Shown here piece after piece: positions 45,265-57,713 of a stretch of 64,000 nucleotides of DNA. Position 1 is the first letter of the stretch, and each line of letters opens with the position of its first letter. Below the pieces are notes generated by a model. The model worked only from the letters and a program-made list of their open reading frames with translations, was not told where the DNA came from and searched no databases. This DNA comes from Rhizobium sp. BT03 (GTDB lineage Bacteria > Pseudomonadota > Alphaproteobacteria > Rhizobiales > Rhizobiaceae), in NCBI RefSeq assembly GCF_030053155.1, contig NZ_CP125640.1:186001-250000 (forward strand), in the 5' to 3' direction. A program made the translations under genes and the position numbers.

Positions 45265-46344
45265 TCATTTGTCGCGATTGACGCTCATTTCGCCGAAGAT
45301 GCGGGCGACTTCCTTCTGCAGCTCAGTATCGGCGCCGGTGATCGGGGCAAGATCGGGATCGCGGCGCGGCAGGTTGCCCGGCTGCGGCTGCGGTATGGCT
45401 TGGCGGGGGGGCTGGTTTGCCGGCACCGGGACGATGCGCTCGGCCGTCAGATTGTTCGACATCTCCTCTTCCAGCACGCGCTGGAAATCACCGCGGATCG
45501 CCGCTGCCGGCTGCGCGGCCGCATCGTCCTCGGCTGCGCCGGGTGCTGCGCGGGCGGCGGCCGGCGTGCCCTGGAAAGATGGAGCAGAGATTTCGGGTTC
45601 GATGCGCTGCTGCGGCAGCACGCGCTGGCGGGCGGCATCGAGGATCTCGGCCGCACTTGCAGTATCGTGGAACGGTGCGGGCTGCGCGATCGGGGAAGCG
45701 ACGGGACGCTCCGGCGGGCGCGGCTGAGGCGGGGGAGGCGGAGGAATGTCGCGTTCGGCCGACAGCGGCGCTGTCACGGGATTTGCCGGAAGAGGGCTCG
45801 TCGCCACCGGCGGCGCCACGGCCGGCGGGGCTGGCGGTTCGGGGCGCGGGCGCGGCTCCGGCGAAACCGGCGCGGAGAAGGAAGGCTCCGGCTCGATGCG
45901 GGCTGCGGCAGGAGCGGCGACTGGGACTGCAACCGGGGCTGCAACTGGGGCGCGGGGCGGAGAAACCGGTGGGGTTTCCGGGCGCGCCGCGGATATTGGG
46001 CGCTGCTCGACGGGGTGCGGACGGTCGGCGCTTTCCGGCTGTTGCGCCGCTGCGGGCAGGATACGGCTTTCGATGACGATATCGCTCGGGCCGCCGATCA
46101 TGATCAGATGCTCGACGTCGTCGCGGCGCACCAGCACCAGCCGGCGGCGGGTATCGACAGCTGCGGCATCCAGAACCTGCAGGCGGGGCTGGCGGTTGCG
46201 GCCGCCGCGCACGAAGGGCGAGGGCGCCCGTCTGCGGATCACCCAGAGCACCAGGATGAGCAGGAGAAGCGCCAGGCCGACGCCACCGGCGGCAAGCAGA
46301 AAACGGCTGCCATAAGCTCCGACAACATCATCCAACATAATCAC
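45265..46344 (-). CDS. membrane protein with FliO-like domain
   Basis: The 359-residue protein has one N-terminal membrane helix (about 16-36), then a FliO-type small domain (RRRLVLVRRDDVEHLIMIGGPSDIVIES, about 66-93) like that of the flagellar export protein FliO. A very long Pro/Ala-rich disordered region (about 100-330) and a short helical tail (LQKEVARIFGEMSV) follow. No flagellar genes are near; instead it is divergent from cckA. The protein may work at the cell envelope in signalling or division, but no function is established here. Confidence 0.75.
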   Translation of the reverse strand: MIMLDDVVGAYGSRFLLAAGGVGLALLLLILVLWVIRRRAPSPFVRGGRNRQPRLQVLDAAAVDTRRRLVLVRRDDVEHLIMIGGPSDIVIESRILPAAAQQPESADRPHPVEQRPISAARPETPPVSPPRAPVAAPVAVPVAAPAAARIEPEPSFSAPVSPEPRPRPEPPAPPAVAPPVATSPLPANPVTAPLSAERDIPPPPPPQPRPPERPVASPIAQPAPFHDTASAAEILDAARQRVLPQQRIEPEISAPSFQGTPAAARAAPGAAEDDAAAQPAAAIRGDFQRVLEEEMSNNLTAERIVPVPANQPPRQAIPQPQPGNLPRRDPDLAPITGADTELQKEVARIFGEMSVNRDK

Positions 46345-46645
46345 TTACTCCCTTTCACATTCGGCACATATTGACGACTTTTCCGTTCCTTAGGCAAGGG
46401 CCGCCGGTGCTGTCCAGTCACGGGAGAACGCGATTTCGTGTTCCGCTGCCGGGGCGCCCGGCGATCTTGCGCACGGGCGGCCGCATCAGGGTTCAGGGGC
46501 AGATGGCGCTGTTGCCTGTGAATTCAAGCAGTCTTGCCGGCGACCGGTGTTTTTGCCGACGCGGCAAATTGCTAAGAAGGAAAGAGTGCCTGATTCCCGC
46601 TTCGTGTTCGTGCTACGAAGCTGAAGGGGCTTATGTGAGGAATAG
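46345..46645. other. divergent promoter region of fliO-like gene and cckA
   Basis: No gene is supported in this 301-base gap. It is GC-rich and lacks TTAA half-sites, so CtrA feedback on cckA is not evident. GAGGAATAG provides the cckA ribosome site. A 92-codon open frame on the plus strand spans it, but its composition (Arg/Cys/Leu-rich) is not protein-like. Confidence 0.4.
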
Positions 46646-49249
46646 ATGACGAAACCGCGTCAGGCCGACGATTATAACGCACCGCTTGTGGATCGTGGGG
46701 GGCGTTCTGGCACGGTCTTGCGCATTCTTCTGCTGGCTCTCGTGCTGATCGCAGCCGCCGGCGGCTTTGTCGTCTTCAAGAGGTCGCTCGACAATGAGGT
46801 CGTGCTGGGCGGTCTCGGCGTGCTCGCCATGGTCGGCATCTTCTTCCTGGTATCCTCGGTCATCGGCTTCATCGAGGTGATGCCGCAGCGTCAGTCCGAC
46901 AGCCTGGCGCGCGCCTTCCTCAACAGTCATCCCGACGGCACGCTGATCACCGACGAAAAGGGCCGGATCATCTATGCCAACGCCGCCTATGGCGCTCTGA
47001 CCGGCGCGCGCAAGGCGACCGAGGTGCAGACGCTGGAAACCCTGCTGTCGCGCCACCGCGAATCGAACGAGGCGCTCTACAGGCTGGTCAACGGCCTGCG
47101 CGAAGGCAAGGAAGGCCGCGAGGAGTTCCGCCTGCTGCGCGCCGTCGGCCCCGGCAGCAACAGCTCCGGCGCCCATTGGTACCGGCTGAAGGCGCGGCTG
47201 CTGCATCAGGAGGAGAGCGGCGGCAAGCCGCTGCAGATCTGGCAGATCACCGACATCACCACCGAGCGCGACGACCAGGAGCGCTTCTTCAAGGAGTTGC
47301 AGAACGCGATCGACTATCTCGACCATGCGCCGGCCGGTTTCTTCTCCGCCGGCAGGAAGGGCGAGATCTTCTATCTCAATGCAACGCTTGCCGAGTGGCT
47401 GGGGCTCGACCTCACCAAATTCGTGCCGGGCTCGATGACGATCGGCGACGTGGTGGCGGGCGAGGGGCTGGCGCTGATCCAGTCGGTGCAGGCCGAGCCC
47501 GGCCTGAAAAAGACGGTGACGCTCGATCTCGACCTGCGCAAGACCAACGGCCAGAGCCTGCCGGTGCAGATCATTCACAGCGTCACCTCGATGCGCGACG
47601 GCGCACCCGGCGAAAGCCGGACGATCGTGCTGGGGCGTGAAAAGAGCGAAGCCGGCGGCCAGTCCGCTTCGGCCGCCGCCATGCGCTTCACCCGCTTCTT
47701 CAACAACACTCCGATGGCGATCGCCTCGGTGGACGGCGACGGGCGCATCCTGCGGACCAACGCGCCGTTCCTCAAGCTGTTCTCCGGCGTCGTCTCGCGC
47801 GACGATCTCGAAAAGGCGCCGCATCTCGAAACCATCGTGCAGGAAAGCGACCGGCCGCAGCTTGCCGAGGCGCTGGCGGCGGCCAAGGACCGGCAGGGCG
47901 ACATCGCGCCGCTCGATACCCGCACGCCCACCGACGAGGCGCGCTATTTCCGTTTCTACGTCAACGCCGTCATCGACCAGAGCGACGAGGCGCCCGAGGA
48001 GGCGGCGATCGTCTATGCCGTCGAGGTGACCGAGCAGAAGGCGCTGGAAGCGCAGATGGCGCAGACGCAGAAGATGAATGCTGTCGGCACGCTCGCCGGC
48101 GGCATCGCGCATGACTTCAACAATGTGCTGACGGCGATCCTGCTTTCCTCCGACCATCTGCTGCTGCAGGCGCGACCGGCCGATGCGAGCTTCGCCGACT
48201 TGATGGAAATCAAGCGCAACGCCAACCGCGCCGCGGTGCTGGTGCGCCAGCTGCTCGCCTTCTCGCGCAAGCAGACGATGCGGCCCTCGGTGCTGAACCT
48301 GACGGATGTCGTCGGCGACCTGCGCATGCTGGTCGACCGGCTGCTTTCCGGCACTAACGTCAAGCTCGACGTGCAATATGGCCGCGATCTCTGGCCCGTC
48401 AAAACCGACCTTTCGCAATTCGAACAGGTGCTGATCAATCTCTGTGTCAATGCGCGCGATGCCATGCCCGAGGGCGGCACGCTGACGCTGCGCACCCGAA
48501 ACCTGACAGCGTCGGAGGTCTCCGCCTTCAACTATTCCTACATGCCGGCCGAGGACATGGTGCTGATCGAAGTCGCCGATAACGGCACCGGCATCGCGCC
48601 CGAGATCATGGACAAGATCTTCGAGCCGTTCTTCACCACCAAGGATGTCGGCAAGGGCACGGGACTCGGCCTCGCCATGGTCTACGGCATCGTCAAGCAA
48701 TCGGGCGGTTACATCCAGCCGGAATCCGAAGTCGGCAAAGGCACGACCTTCCGGGTCTTCCTGCCGCGCCACATCCCGGAGCCGGCGGTTGCCGCCGAAG
48801 CAGGCGCGATCGATAGCGCCGTTGCCGAGATCGGCATGCGGCCGGAGGCGCCAGCGGCGCAGCAGCCGGAGGATCTGACGGGATCGGCGGTCATTCTTCT
48901 CGTCGAAGACGAAGAGGCGGTGCGCCGTGGCGGCAAGCGCATGCTGGAAACGCGCGGCTACACCGTGCACGAGGCGGGCTCGGGCGTCGAGGCGCTCAGC
49001 ATCATGGAAGAGCTCGAAGGCAAGGTCGATATCGTCGTTTCCGACGTGGTCATGCCGGAGATGGACGGCCCGACGCTGCTGCGCGAGCTGCGCAAGTCCT
49101 ATCCCGACATGAAATTCATCTTCGTCTCGGGCTACGCCGAAGATGCCTTCGCCCGCAACCTGCCGCCGGAGTCAAAATTCGGGTTTTTGCCGAAGCCGTT
49201 TTCGCTGAAGCAGCTTGCTGTGGTGGTGAAGGAAACGTTGGACGGGTGA
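46646..49249 (+). CDS. cckA: cell cycle hybrid histidine kinase CckA
   Basis: CckA feeds phosphate through ChpT to CtrA and CpdR, or drains it, and so times cell division. The 867-residue protein has two membrane helices (about 24-44 and 54-76), two or three PAS-like segments (about 90-440), a HisKA dimerisation domain with phospho-His489 (GIAHDFNN), an ATPase domain (N-box [45 protein letters not shown]) and a receiver with Asp800 ([12 protein letters not shown]). This whole architecture is the CckA hallmark. GAGGA precedes the ATG. Two repeats follow it before the convergent psuG. Confidence 0.96.
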   Translation: MTKPRQADDYNAPLVDRGGRSGTVLRILLLALVLIAAAGGFVVFKRSLDNEVVLGGLGVLAMVGIFFLVSSVIGFIEVMPQRQSDSLARAFLNSHPDGTLITDEKGRIIYANAAYGALTGARKATEVQTLETLLSRHRESNEALYRLVNGLREGKEGREEFRLLRAVGPGSNSSGAHWYRLKARLLHQEESGGKPLQIWQITDITTERDDQERFFKELQNAIDYLDHAPAGFFSAGRKGEIFYLNATLAEWLGLDLTKFVPGSMTIGDVVAGEGLALIQSVQAEPGLKKTVTLDLDLRKTNGQSLPVQIIHSVTSMRDGAPGESRTIVLGREKSEAGGQSASAAAMRFTRFFNNTPMAIASVDGDGRILRTNAPFLKLFSGVVSRDDLEKAPHLETIVQESDRPQLAEALAAAKDRQGDIAPLDTRTPTDEARYFRFYVNAVIDQSDEAPEEAAIVYAVEVTEQKALEAQMAQTQKMNAVGTLAGGIAHDFNNVLTAILLSSDHLLLQARPADASFADLMEIKRNANRAAVLVRQLLAFSRKQTMRPSVLNLTDVVGDLRMLVDRLLSGTNVKLDVQYGRDLWPVKTDLSQFEQVLINLCVNARDAMPEGGTLTLRTRNLTASEVSAFNYSYMPAEDMVLIEVADNGTGIAPEIMDKIFEPFFTTKDVGKGTGLGLAMVYGIVKQSGGYIQPESEVGKGTTFRVFLPRHIPEPAVAAEAGAIDSAVAEIGMRPEAPAAQQPEDLTGSAVILLVEDEEAVRRGGKRMLETRGYTVHEAGSGVEALSIMEELEGKVDIVVSDVVMPEMDGPTLLRELRKSYPDMKFIFVSGYAEDAFARNLPPESKFGFLPKPFSLKQLAVVVKETLDG

Positions 49250-49268
49250 AGGGGGCCGTCAGAGAGGT

Positions 49269-49470
49269 CGTGCCGTGTGGTACCCCCCTCTGCCCTGCCG
49301 GGCATCTCCCCCACAGGTGGGGAGATCGACAAGAGGCGTGCTCCTCCCGCCTCTCTACCGTTTCGCCGGATTGCAACGCTGACTGTTGAGGAAAGCCGGT
49401 GCGCCCAGCCCATCTCCCCACCTATGGGGGAGATGCCCGGCAGGGCAGAGGGGGGCTTGCACGGCACGCC
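49269..49470. repeat. second inverted pair of the RIME-like element
   Basis: The same ~65-bp unit as at 12634-12840: GTGCCGTGTGGTACCCCCC...CCCTGCCGGGCATCTCCCCC at 49269-49330 and its inverted copy with CATCTCCCCACC...GGGGGAGATGCCCGG...CACGGCAC at 49410-49468. It sits in the convergent gap between cckA and psuG. Confidence 0.75.
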
Positions 49471-49506
49471 CTATCTGCCAGGGCATTCTTGCCCTCCCAC
49501 TATCTC

Positions 49507-50433
49507 TTACTCGCCCAGCGCCACCGCAATCTCAGCCGCCAGCCGCGCATTGTTCTCCACCAGCGCAATATTCGTCTTCAGGCTCTGGCCATCCGTGAGG
49601 TCGAAAATGGTCGAGAGCAGATAGGGCGTCACCGCCTTGCCGGTGACTTCGTCGCGCTCGGCGCTATCAAGCGCCCGCTCGATATAGATTTCCATCTCTT
49701 CGCGGGCGATCTCGTCGGCCTCGGGCACCGGGTTGGCGATGAGCATGCCGCCGTCGATGCCGAGCTGTTCGCGCACCGTCTGGAAATTGGCGATGGCGGC
49801 CGGGCTGTTCAGCGACAGCGGGCTTGATATGCCCGAGGAGCGCGACCAGAAGGCAGGGAATTCTTCGCTCTCGTAGGTGACGACGGGCACGCCGCGGGTT
49901 TCCAGCACTTCCAGCGTCTTCGGAATGTCGAGGATCGCCTTGGCGCCGGCGCAGACGACGATGACGCCGGTGCGCGCCAGTTCCTCGAGATCGGCCGATA
50001 TGTCGAAGCTTTCCTCAGCGCCGCGGTGTACGCCGCCGATGCCGCCCGTGGCAAAGACGCGAATGCCGGCGCGGGCGGCGGCAATCATCGTCGCGGCGAC
50101 TGTGGTGGCGCCCGTGCGGCGCTCGGCGATCGCGAAGGCGAGATCGGCGCGCGACACCTTCATCACATCGGTCGCCTTGGCGAGCTGCTCCAGTTCGCCG
50201 GCTTCAAGGCCGATATGCAGCGTGCCGTGAATGACGGCGATCGTGGCCGGCACCGCACCCTGTTCGCGAATGATCGTCTCGACGCTGCGCGCCATCTCGA
50301 TATTGCCGGGATAGGGCATGCCATGGGTGATGATGGTCGATTCCAGCGCCACCAGCGGCGCGCCGCGCTGCTTGGCGCTGGCGACCTCCTTCGAATAGGC
50401 GATCGGCAAAAGGGGCGAAATGGGCTTGGTCAT
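49507..50433 (-). CDS. psuG: pseudouridine-5'-phosphate glycosidase
   Basis: It splits pseudouridine 5'-phosphate to uracil and ribose 5-phosphate, using a lysine-based ring opening. The 308-residue protein carries the PsuG signature VALESTIITHGMPYP, TTVAATMIAAA and the late VSRADLA segment. It follows 84 bases after a PfkB-family kinase on the same strand, an operon that would first phosphorylate pseudouridine and then cleave it. ATG 50433 is preferred over an upstream start at 50460. Confidence 0.95.
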   Translation of the reverse strand: MTKPISPLLPIAYSKEVASAKQRGAPLVALESTIITHGMPYPGNIEMARSVETIIREQGAVPATIAVIHGTLHIGLEAGELEQLAKATDVMKVSRADLAFAIAERRTGATTVAATMIAAARAGIRVFATGGIGGVHRGAEESFDISADLEELARTGVIVVCAGAKAILDIPKTLEVLETRGVPVVTYESEEFPAFWSRSSGISSPLSLNSPAAIANFQTVREQLGIDGGMLIANPVPEADEIAREEMEIYIERALDSAERDEVTGKAVTPYLLSTIFDLTDGQSLKTNIALVENNARLAAEIAVALGE

Positions 50434-50517
50434 GATCTTGTCCTGTCGTCGATAGAGCATGATGCCGAAAGGGGTCAGCGGTTTTCGGGCGACGTCATGC
50501 TCGATTATATAATCGCT

Positions 50518-51462
50518 TCAATGCAGAATTCTGACCTTGGGAACAAGGGCAAGCGCCGCATTCAAGAGATCCGGTGTCAGATTTTCGTTGACGGCATGCC
50601 GCGACTGCACGGTCAGCGTGGCGGCTGCTGTGCCGTGGCGCACGGCCTCTTCGAGCGGCAGGCCTGATATCAAGGCGGAGAGCGTGCCGGCCGCAAGAGA
50701 ATCGCCGGCACCGGTGACGTCGGCGACAGTGTCGGAGACCGGCGGCTGCAGCGTCACGGCGCGGCCCTCGCAAAGTGCGACGAGCTCGCGGCGGCCGCGG
50801 GTGACGACGGCGTTCCTGATGCCGATCCCGTTGAGAAGCGGCGGCCAGCCGGCGGCGTCTTCGGGCTGTTCGCCGGCAAGGGCGGCGGCCTCGGCCTCAT
50901 TCAGGAACAGATAGTCGATATCCCCGATGCAGGGTTTCAGCCTGACGACCTTGGCAGGCGAGATGGCAATTGCCGCGACCGGCTTTGCCAGACAATGCGC
51001 CTTGGCAACGATCGCCGCGATCGTCTCCTCCGGCAGGTTGGCGTCGAAAAGAATGAGATCATGGGCGGCGAAGGCCTCGCGGACCCAGCGGATGGAGAGA
51101 CGCCGCGGCACGAAGAAGCGGTAGAGATCCATGTCGGCAAGGGCGATCACCAGGTTGCCGTCCTTCTCGATGATCGCCGTATAACTTGGGGTCTTGCGGT
51201 CGAGGAAGACGAAGGGCCGGTCGTCGATGCCGGCGAAATCGGCGGCTTCGCCGACCATCTCGCCGATGGGATCGCCGCCGCGCGGCGAAATCATCGTCAC
51301 CTGAAAACCCAGCCTCGCAAGGTTGCGCGCCGCATTGAAACCGCCGCCGCCCGGCTCCTCGAACCACGTGCCGGGATTGCTGGCGCCCGGCGCCGTTTCG
51401 CCGGAGATGCGGCCGCGCCGGTCGATATGGGCGCCGCCGAGAACAAGAATCTTTTTCTTCAT
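50518..51462 (-). CDS. psuK: PfkB-family sugar/nucleoside kinase, probable pseudouridine kinase
   Basis: The 314-residue kinase has the PfkB N-terminal GGGGFNAARNLARLG and the C-terminal DVTGAGDSLAAGTLSALISG with the catalytic Asp (GAGD). Placed directly upstream of psuG on one transcript, it is most likely the pseudouridine kinase that supplies PsuG, giving a complete route for pseudouridine from RNA turnover. Specificity is inferred from the operon; ribokinase-type activity cannot be excluded. Its start lies next to the recA promoter region and is divergent from recA. Confidence 0.85.
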   Translation of the reverse strand: MKKKILVLGGAHIDRRGRISGETAPGASNPGTWFEEPGGGGFNAARNLARLGFQVTMISPRGGDPIGEMVGEAADFAGIDDRPFVFLDRKTPSYTAIIEKDGNLVIALADMDLYRFFVPRRLSIRWVREAFAAHDLILFDANLPEETIAAIVAKAHCLAKPVAAIAISPAKVVRLKPCIGDIDYLFLNEAEAAALAGEQPEDAAGWPPLLNGIGIRNAVVTRGRRELVALCEGRAVTLQPPVSDTVADVTGAGDSLAAGTLSALISGLPLEEAVRHGTAAATLTVQSRHAVNENLTPDLLNAALALVPKVRILH

Positions 51463-51629
51463 TTCAACCGCCTTCCGATGCCCGAAGCGCGAATCGAGCC
51501 GGTGCTTTCCTGCCGCGGCAAAGCCGCCGCATATGGCCTAAGCCGTTGCTTTGCATTGATAAAACAAATATAGAACACGGGCTGTTTTACCTTTTTCTTT
51601 CAATCGTTTGATCGCCTATTGCGGGAATG

Positions 51630-51644
51630 GAACAAATAGGGTAC
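51630..51644 (+). promoter_or_regulatory. SOS box (LexA operator) of recA
   Basis: GAAC-AAATAGG-GTAC matches the GAAC-N7-GTAC operator reported for the R. etli recA gene. It lies 48 bases before the recA ATG, over the likely -10 of a TTGATC-N17 promoter (51608-51636). Confidence 0.85.
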
Positions 51645-51691
51645 AAACTCGACATTGCTTGGGCGGCTTCAATAACCTAAAGGTGGATCGG

Positions 51692-52780
51692 ATGTCTCAG
51701 AATTCATTGCGGCTGGTAGAGGACAAATCGGTGGACAAAAGCAAAGCGCTTGAAGCGGCACTCTCACAGATAGAGCGGTCGTTCGGCAAGGGCTCGATCA
51801 TGAAGCTCGGCTCCAACGAGAACGTTATCGAGATCGAGACGGTTTCGACAGGCTCGCTCAGCCTCGATATCGCGCTCGGCATCGGCGGTTTACCGAAGGG
51901 CCGCATCGTCGAGATCTACGGTCCGGAAAGTTCCGGTAAGACGACGCTTGCGTTGCAGACCATTGCCGAAGCGCAGAAGAAGGGCGGCATCTGCGCCTTC
52001 GTCGACGCCGAACATGCGCTTGATCCCGTCTATGCCCGCAAACTTGGCGTCGATCTGCAGAACCTGCTGATCTCGCAGCCCGATACCGGCGAGCAGGCGC
52101 TCGAAATCACCGATACGCTGGTGCGCTCCGGCGCCGTCGACGTTCTCGTTGTCGACTCGGTCGCCGCACTGACGCCGCGCGCCGAAATCGAAGGCGAGAT
52201 GGGCGACAGCCTTCCCGGCCTGCAGGCGCGCTTGATGAGCCAGGCATTGCGCAAGCTCACGGCTTCGATTTCCAAGTCGAACACCATGGTGATCTTCATC
52301 AACCAGATCCGCATGAAGATCGGCGTCATGTTCGGTTCGCCTGAGACAACGACCGGCGGCAATGCGCTGAAGTTCTACGCCTCCGTGCGCCTTGACATCC
52401 GCCGCATCGGCGCGGTCAAGGAGCGCGAAGAAGTGATCGGCAACCAGACCCGCGTCAAGGTCGTCAAGAACAAGATGGCGCCGCCCTTCAAGCAGGTCGA
52501 GTTCGACATCATGTATGGCGAGGGCGTTTCCAAGACCGGCGAACTGGTCGATCTCGGCGTCAAGGCCGGCATCGTCGAGAAATCCGGTGCCTGGTTCTCC
52601 TATAACAGCCAGCGTCTCGGCCAGGGTCGCGAAAACGCCAAGACCTTCCTGCGCGACAATCCGGATCTGGCTCGCGAGATCGAACTGTCGCTGCGCCAGA
52701 ATGCCGGCCTGATCGCCGACCGATTCTTGCAGAACGGCGGACCGGATGCCGATGATGGCGATGGCGCCGCGGAAATGTGA
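51692..52780 (+). CDS. recA: recombinase RecA
   Basis: RecA forms filaments on single-stranded DNA, drives homologous recombination and stimulates LexA cleavage in the SOS response. The 362-residue protein has Walker A GPESSGKT (77-84), Walker [11 protein letters not shown], the L2 loop [24 protein letters not shown] and the acidic C-terminal tail ([12 protein letters not shown]). ATG 51692 is used; AGGTGG lies 6 bases upstream. Regulation is by the LexA operator just upstream. A strong terminator separates it from alaS. Confidence 0.98.
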   Translation: MSQNSLRLVEDKSVDKSKALEAALSQIERSFGKGSIMKLGSNENVIEIETVSTGSLSLDIALGIGGLPKGRIVEIYGPESSGKTTLALQTIAEAQKKGGICAFVDAEHALDPVYARKLGVDLQNLLISQPDTGEQALEITDTLVRSGAVDVLVVDSVAALTPRAEIEGEMGDSLPGLQARLMSQALRKLTASISKSNTMVIFINQIRMKIGVMFGSPETTTGGNALKFYASVRLDIRRIGAVKEREEVIGNQTRVKVVKNKMAPPFKQVEFDIMYGEGVSKTGELVDLGVKAGIVEKSGAWFSYNSQRLGQGRENAKTFLRDNPDLAREIELSLRQNAGLIADRFLQNGGPDADDGDGAAEM

Positions 52781-52810
52781 TTTTCGCGCTTGAGCGCATC
52801 GGACAATTCC

Positions 52811-52850
52811 AACCGGCCGCATTCCCTGATCAGAATGCGGCCGGTTTTGT
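52811..52850 (+). terminator. Rho-independent terminator after recA
   Basis: AACCGGCCGCATTC (52811-52824) and GAATGCGGCCGGTT (52833-52846) form a perfect 14-bp stem ahead of TTTGTTT. Confidence 0.9.
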
Positions 52851-52935
52851 TTGTCTGCTGGACAGTGGCGGAGGCGAACGTTAAAAGCCGATGGATTTAG
52901 ATTTACCTGCCTCCGGCAGCATTGAAGGGCATAGC

Positions 52936-55590
<2,655 letters not shown>

Positions 55591-55624
55591 ATACCGTCTG
55601 ACGGACATTTCGACATGTTGAGAG

Positions 55625-55658
55625 CGGCTGCGAGATCAGGGATTTCGCAGCCGTTTTT
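55625..55658 (+). terminator. Rho-independent terminator after alaS
   Basis: CGGCTGCGA (55625-55633) and TCGCAGCCG (55645-55653) are followed by TTTTT, between alaS and the convergent LysE gene. Confidence 0.85.
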
Positions 55659-55681
55659 GTTTCGGGCGCTGGCAGTGGCGG

Positions 55682-56314
55682 TCAGTTCCGCGTCTGCAGC
55701 GCGAGACGGCAGGCAAGGCCGGTGAAGACCGTCGCCAACATATACTGTGGCAGCTTCGGGAAACGGCGGAGCGAAGCGAGCCGTGAGCGGATCTTGCTTC
55801 CGAGGATGATGACGGCGCCGTTGACGATGAGGCCGATGCCGTTGAGCACGGTCGCAAAGATAAGCATCTGCACCATGATAGGGCCGCTCTGCACATTCAC
55901 GAATTGCGGAAAGAGAGCCACGACGAAGAGTGCCATTTTTGGATTGAGCAGATTGGTGGTGAGACCGGCAAAGAAGATGCGTTTGGCCGACAGTCGCTGC
56001 AGCGTCGATGCCGGCGCGAAGGCGGCGCCTTCAGAACGAATCGTCTTGTAAGCGAGGTAAAGCAGATAGCCGCAGCCGGCCCAGCGCACAGCTTCATAAG
56101 CGGCCGGCACCGCCATGACGAGTTGCGAAAGTCCGAACGCGGCGGCGAGAGCGTGGCAATAGGTGCCAAGCGCAATGCCGCCGTAGGTGAAAAATCCGGC
56201 CGCACGCCCCTGGCTGATGCTGCGAGAGGCGATCAGCAGCATGTCGGGACCGGGCGTGGCTGTAAGCACCAGCGCCGCGGCGGCAAAGAGCATCAATGTT
56301 GGAAAATCCGGCAT
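55682..56314 (-). CDS. LysE/RhtB family amino acid exporter
   Basis: The 210-residue protein has five to six hydrophobic segments and the RhtB/LysE opening TATPGPDMLLIASRSISQGRAAGF, with LLNPKMALFVVALFPQFV in the middle. Family members export basic or neutral amino acids, homoserine lactone or threonine. ATG 56314 is preceded by AGAGGAATG; a TTG directly upstream is possible. It is divergent from an AraC-type regulator whose start lies about 125 bases away, so that regulator may control it. Confidence 0.88.
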   Translation of the reverse strand: MPDFPTLMLFAAAALVLTATPGPDMLLIASRSISQGRAAGFFTYGGIALGTYCHALAAAFGLSQLVMAVPAAYEAVRWAGCGYLLYLAYKTIRSEGAAFAPASTLQRLSAKRIFFAGLTTNLLNPKMALFVVALFPQFVNVQSGPIMVQMLIFATVLNGIGLIVNGAVIILGSKIRSRLASLRRFPKLPQYMLATVFTGLACRLALQTRN

Positions 56315-56440
56315 CAAGCATTCCTCTTGGTTCGAGCCGGAATTCCGGTCTACGCAAGATTCGCCGAAGGTTCAAGTCAGCAAGATTTGTCAAATCGGGA
56401 TATGGTTCTCTGTAGCCGATCGATTTGCACGAGGTTTGAC

Positions 56441-57292
56441 ATGAATGGCGATACGGCATGGGCACTCTATGAAAACCGTCTGAGACGGGTTTCGGCCTAT
56501 ATTCACGACCACCTCGACGAGGAGCTGGATATGGGGCGCCTGGCCGAGATCGCCTGCATGTCCAGCTATCACTGGCACAGGATCTATCGGGCTATTTACG
56601 GCGAGACGCTGGCGGCCACCGTCAAGCGGCTGCGGCTGCATCGCGCGGCGGGCGAGATCGTCCGCACGGAGCTTGCCGTCCGTGAGATTGCGAAGCGATC
56701 AGGCTATCCCAATCTCCAATCCTTCAACCGCATTTTCAAGTCGGCCTACGGCATGCCGCCGGCACGCTACCGGAAGGAGGGAAGCCACACAGCCTTCCAA
56801 CCCTCACCTAACGGAAAGACCAAAGCCATGTTCGACGTTACCATACGTGAGATCGCTCCGACGGAACTGATCGGTGTCGCCCATACCGGCTCCTATATGG
56901 AGATCGGCAAAGCCTTCGAAACATTGTTCGGCACGCTTTACGCGCGCGGCCTCGCCAAGCCCGACATGCGGATGATCGGTGTTTATCTCGACGATCCCGA
57001 TATCGTGCCCGCCGAACAGCTGCGCTCGATCGCCTGCGTCGCCGGCGTTTCCGCGGGGCCGGCCGAAGTGCCGTTCGAGCGGCGCACGATCGACGGCGGC
57101 GACTATGCCGTGCTGCGCCACAAGGGCCCCTATGCCGACATGCACAAGGCCTACCAGTGGCTTTATGCGGAATGGCTGCCGAAATCAGGGCGGCAGTTGA
57201 AGGACAGCGTCATGTTCGAGGAATATCTCAACAACCCGCGCGAGGTGCCGCCGACCGGGCTGATGACGGATATCCATATGCCGCTTGCCTGA
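56441..57292 (+). CDS. AraC-family regulator with GyrI-like effector domain
   Basis: The 283-residue protein has an N-terminal AraC-type helix-turn-helix (about 10-110: LAEIACMSSYHWHRIYRAIYGETL and REIAKRSGYPNLQSFNRIFKSAYGMPPARYRK) and a C-terminal GyrI/BmrR-like effector-binding domain (about 125-283). The layout fits Rob/SoxS-type regulators that sense lipophilic compounds. An alternative ATG at 56402 adds 13 residues. GAGG before the ATG supports 56441. It probably regulates the divergent exporter. Confidence 0.88.
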   Translation: MNGDTAWALYENRLRRVSAYIHDHLDEELDMGRLAEIACMSSYHWHRIYRAIYGETLAATVKRLRLHRAAGEIVRTELAVREIAKRSGYPNLQSFNRIFKSAYGMPPARYRKEGSHTAFQPSPNGKTKAMFDVTIREIAPTELIGVAHTGSYMEIGKAFETLFGTLYARGLAKPDMRMIGVYLDDPDIVPAEQLRSIACVAGVSAGPAEVPFERRTIDGGDYAVLRHKGPYADMHKAYQWLYAEWLPKSGRQLKDSVMFEEYLNNPREVPPTGLMTDIHMPLA

Positions 57293-57343
57293 GGGCGATA
57301 TCCGAGCAACCGTGTGCTGTCATTGAAGAGAATATTCCCAATT

Positions 57344-57377
57344 GCCACATGTGTAGTCTATAAGCTACACATGTGGC
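57344..57377. promoter_or_regulatory. perfect palindrome at the toxin start, likely TA operator
   Basis: GCCACATGTGTAG (57344-57356) and CTACACATGTGGC (57365-57377) flank TCTATAAG, which contains a -10-like TATAAG. The toxin ATG follows directly at 57378, so the transcript is nearly leaderless and the site fits autorepression by the antitoxin or complex. Confidence 0.7.
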
Positions 57378-57659
57378 ATGAAGCGGTATGAAATCGAGGC
57401 CTATGTCGACGAAACCGGTAAATCTCCAGTGCAGGAGTGGCTGGCGGAGATAAAGGATAAAACCGCTCGAACCAAACTTTATGCCCGCATTGATCGTGCA
57501 AGCTTCGGAAATTTTGGCGACTGGAAGAGCCTTCAGGGCGTCAAAGAAGTCTTTGAGATGCGAGAGCATTACGGCCAAGGATATCGCCTCTATTACACTA
57601 TCGTCGGCCAGAAAATAGTTCTGCTGCTGGCGGGCTCGGCGAAGCAGGACCAAAAATAG
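57378..57659 (+). CDS. RelE/HigB-type toxin (addiction module killer protein)
   Basis: The 93-residue protein belongs to the phage-derived Gp49-like HigB/RelE group: VQEWLAEIKDKTARTKLYARIDR, WKSLQGVKEVFEMREHYGQGYRLYYTI and LLLAGSAKQDQK. Such toxins cleave mRNA on the ribosome. It precedes its antitoxin in the order typical of HigBA modules, with 54 bases between. No ribosome site is visible and its ATG abuts a 13-bp-arm palindrome. GC content is lower than in the surroundings. Confidence 0.85.
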   Translation: MKRYEIEAYVDETGKSPVQEWLAEIKDKTARTKLYARIDRASFGNFGDWKSLQGVKEVFEMREHYGQGYRLYYTIVGQKIVLLLAGSAKQDQK

Positions 57660-57713
57660 GGTGATAGCGAAAGCGGCGGCGTATCTGGCTGATTACAATC
57701 GGAGGGTAAAACT

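Noticed and set aside
46371..46649. 92-codon frame between the FliO-like gene and cckA
   Set aside because: Its composition is rich in Arg, Cys and Leu, it has no ribosome site, and it ends inside cckA; most likely a shadow in a GC-rich promoter.
46631..48970. 779-codon minus-strand frame over cckA
   Set aside because: Antisense shadow of the CckA gene, composed mainly of His/Asp/Arg/Gln-rich low-quality sequence.
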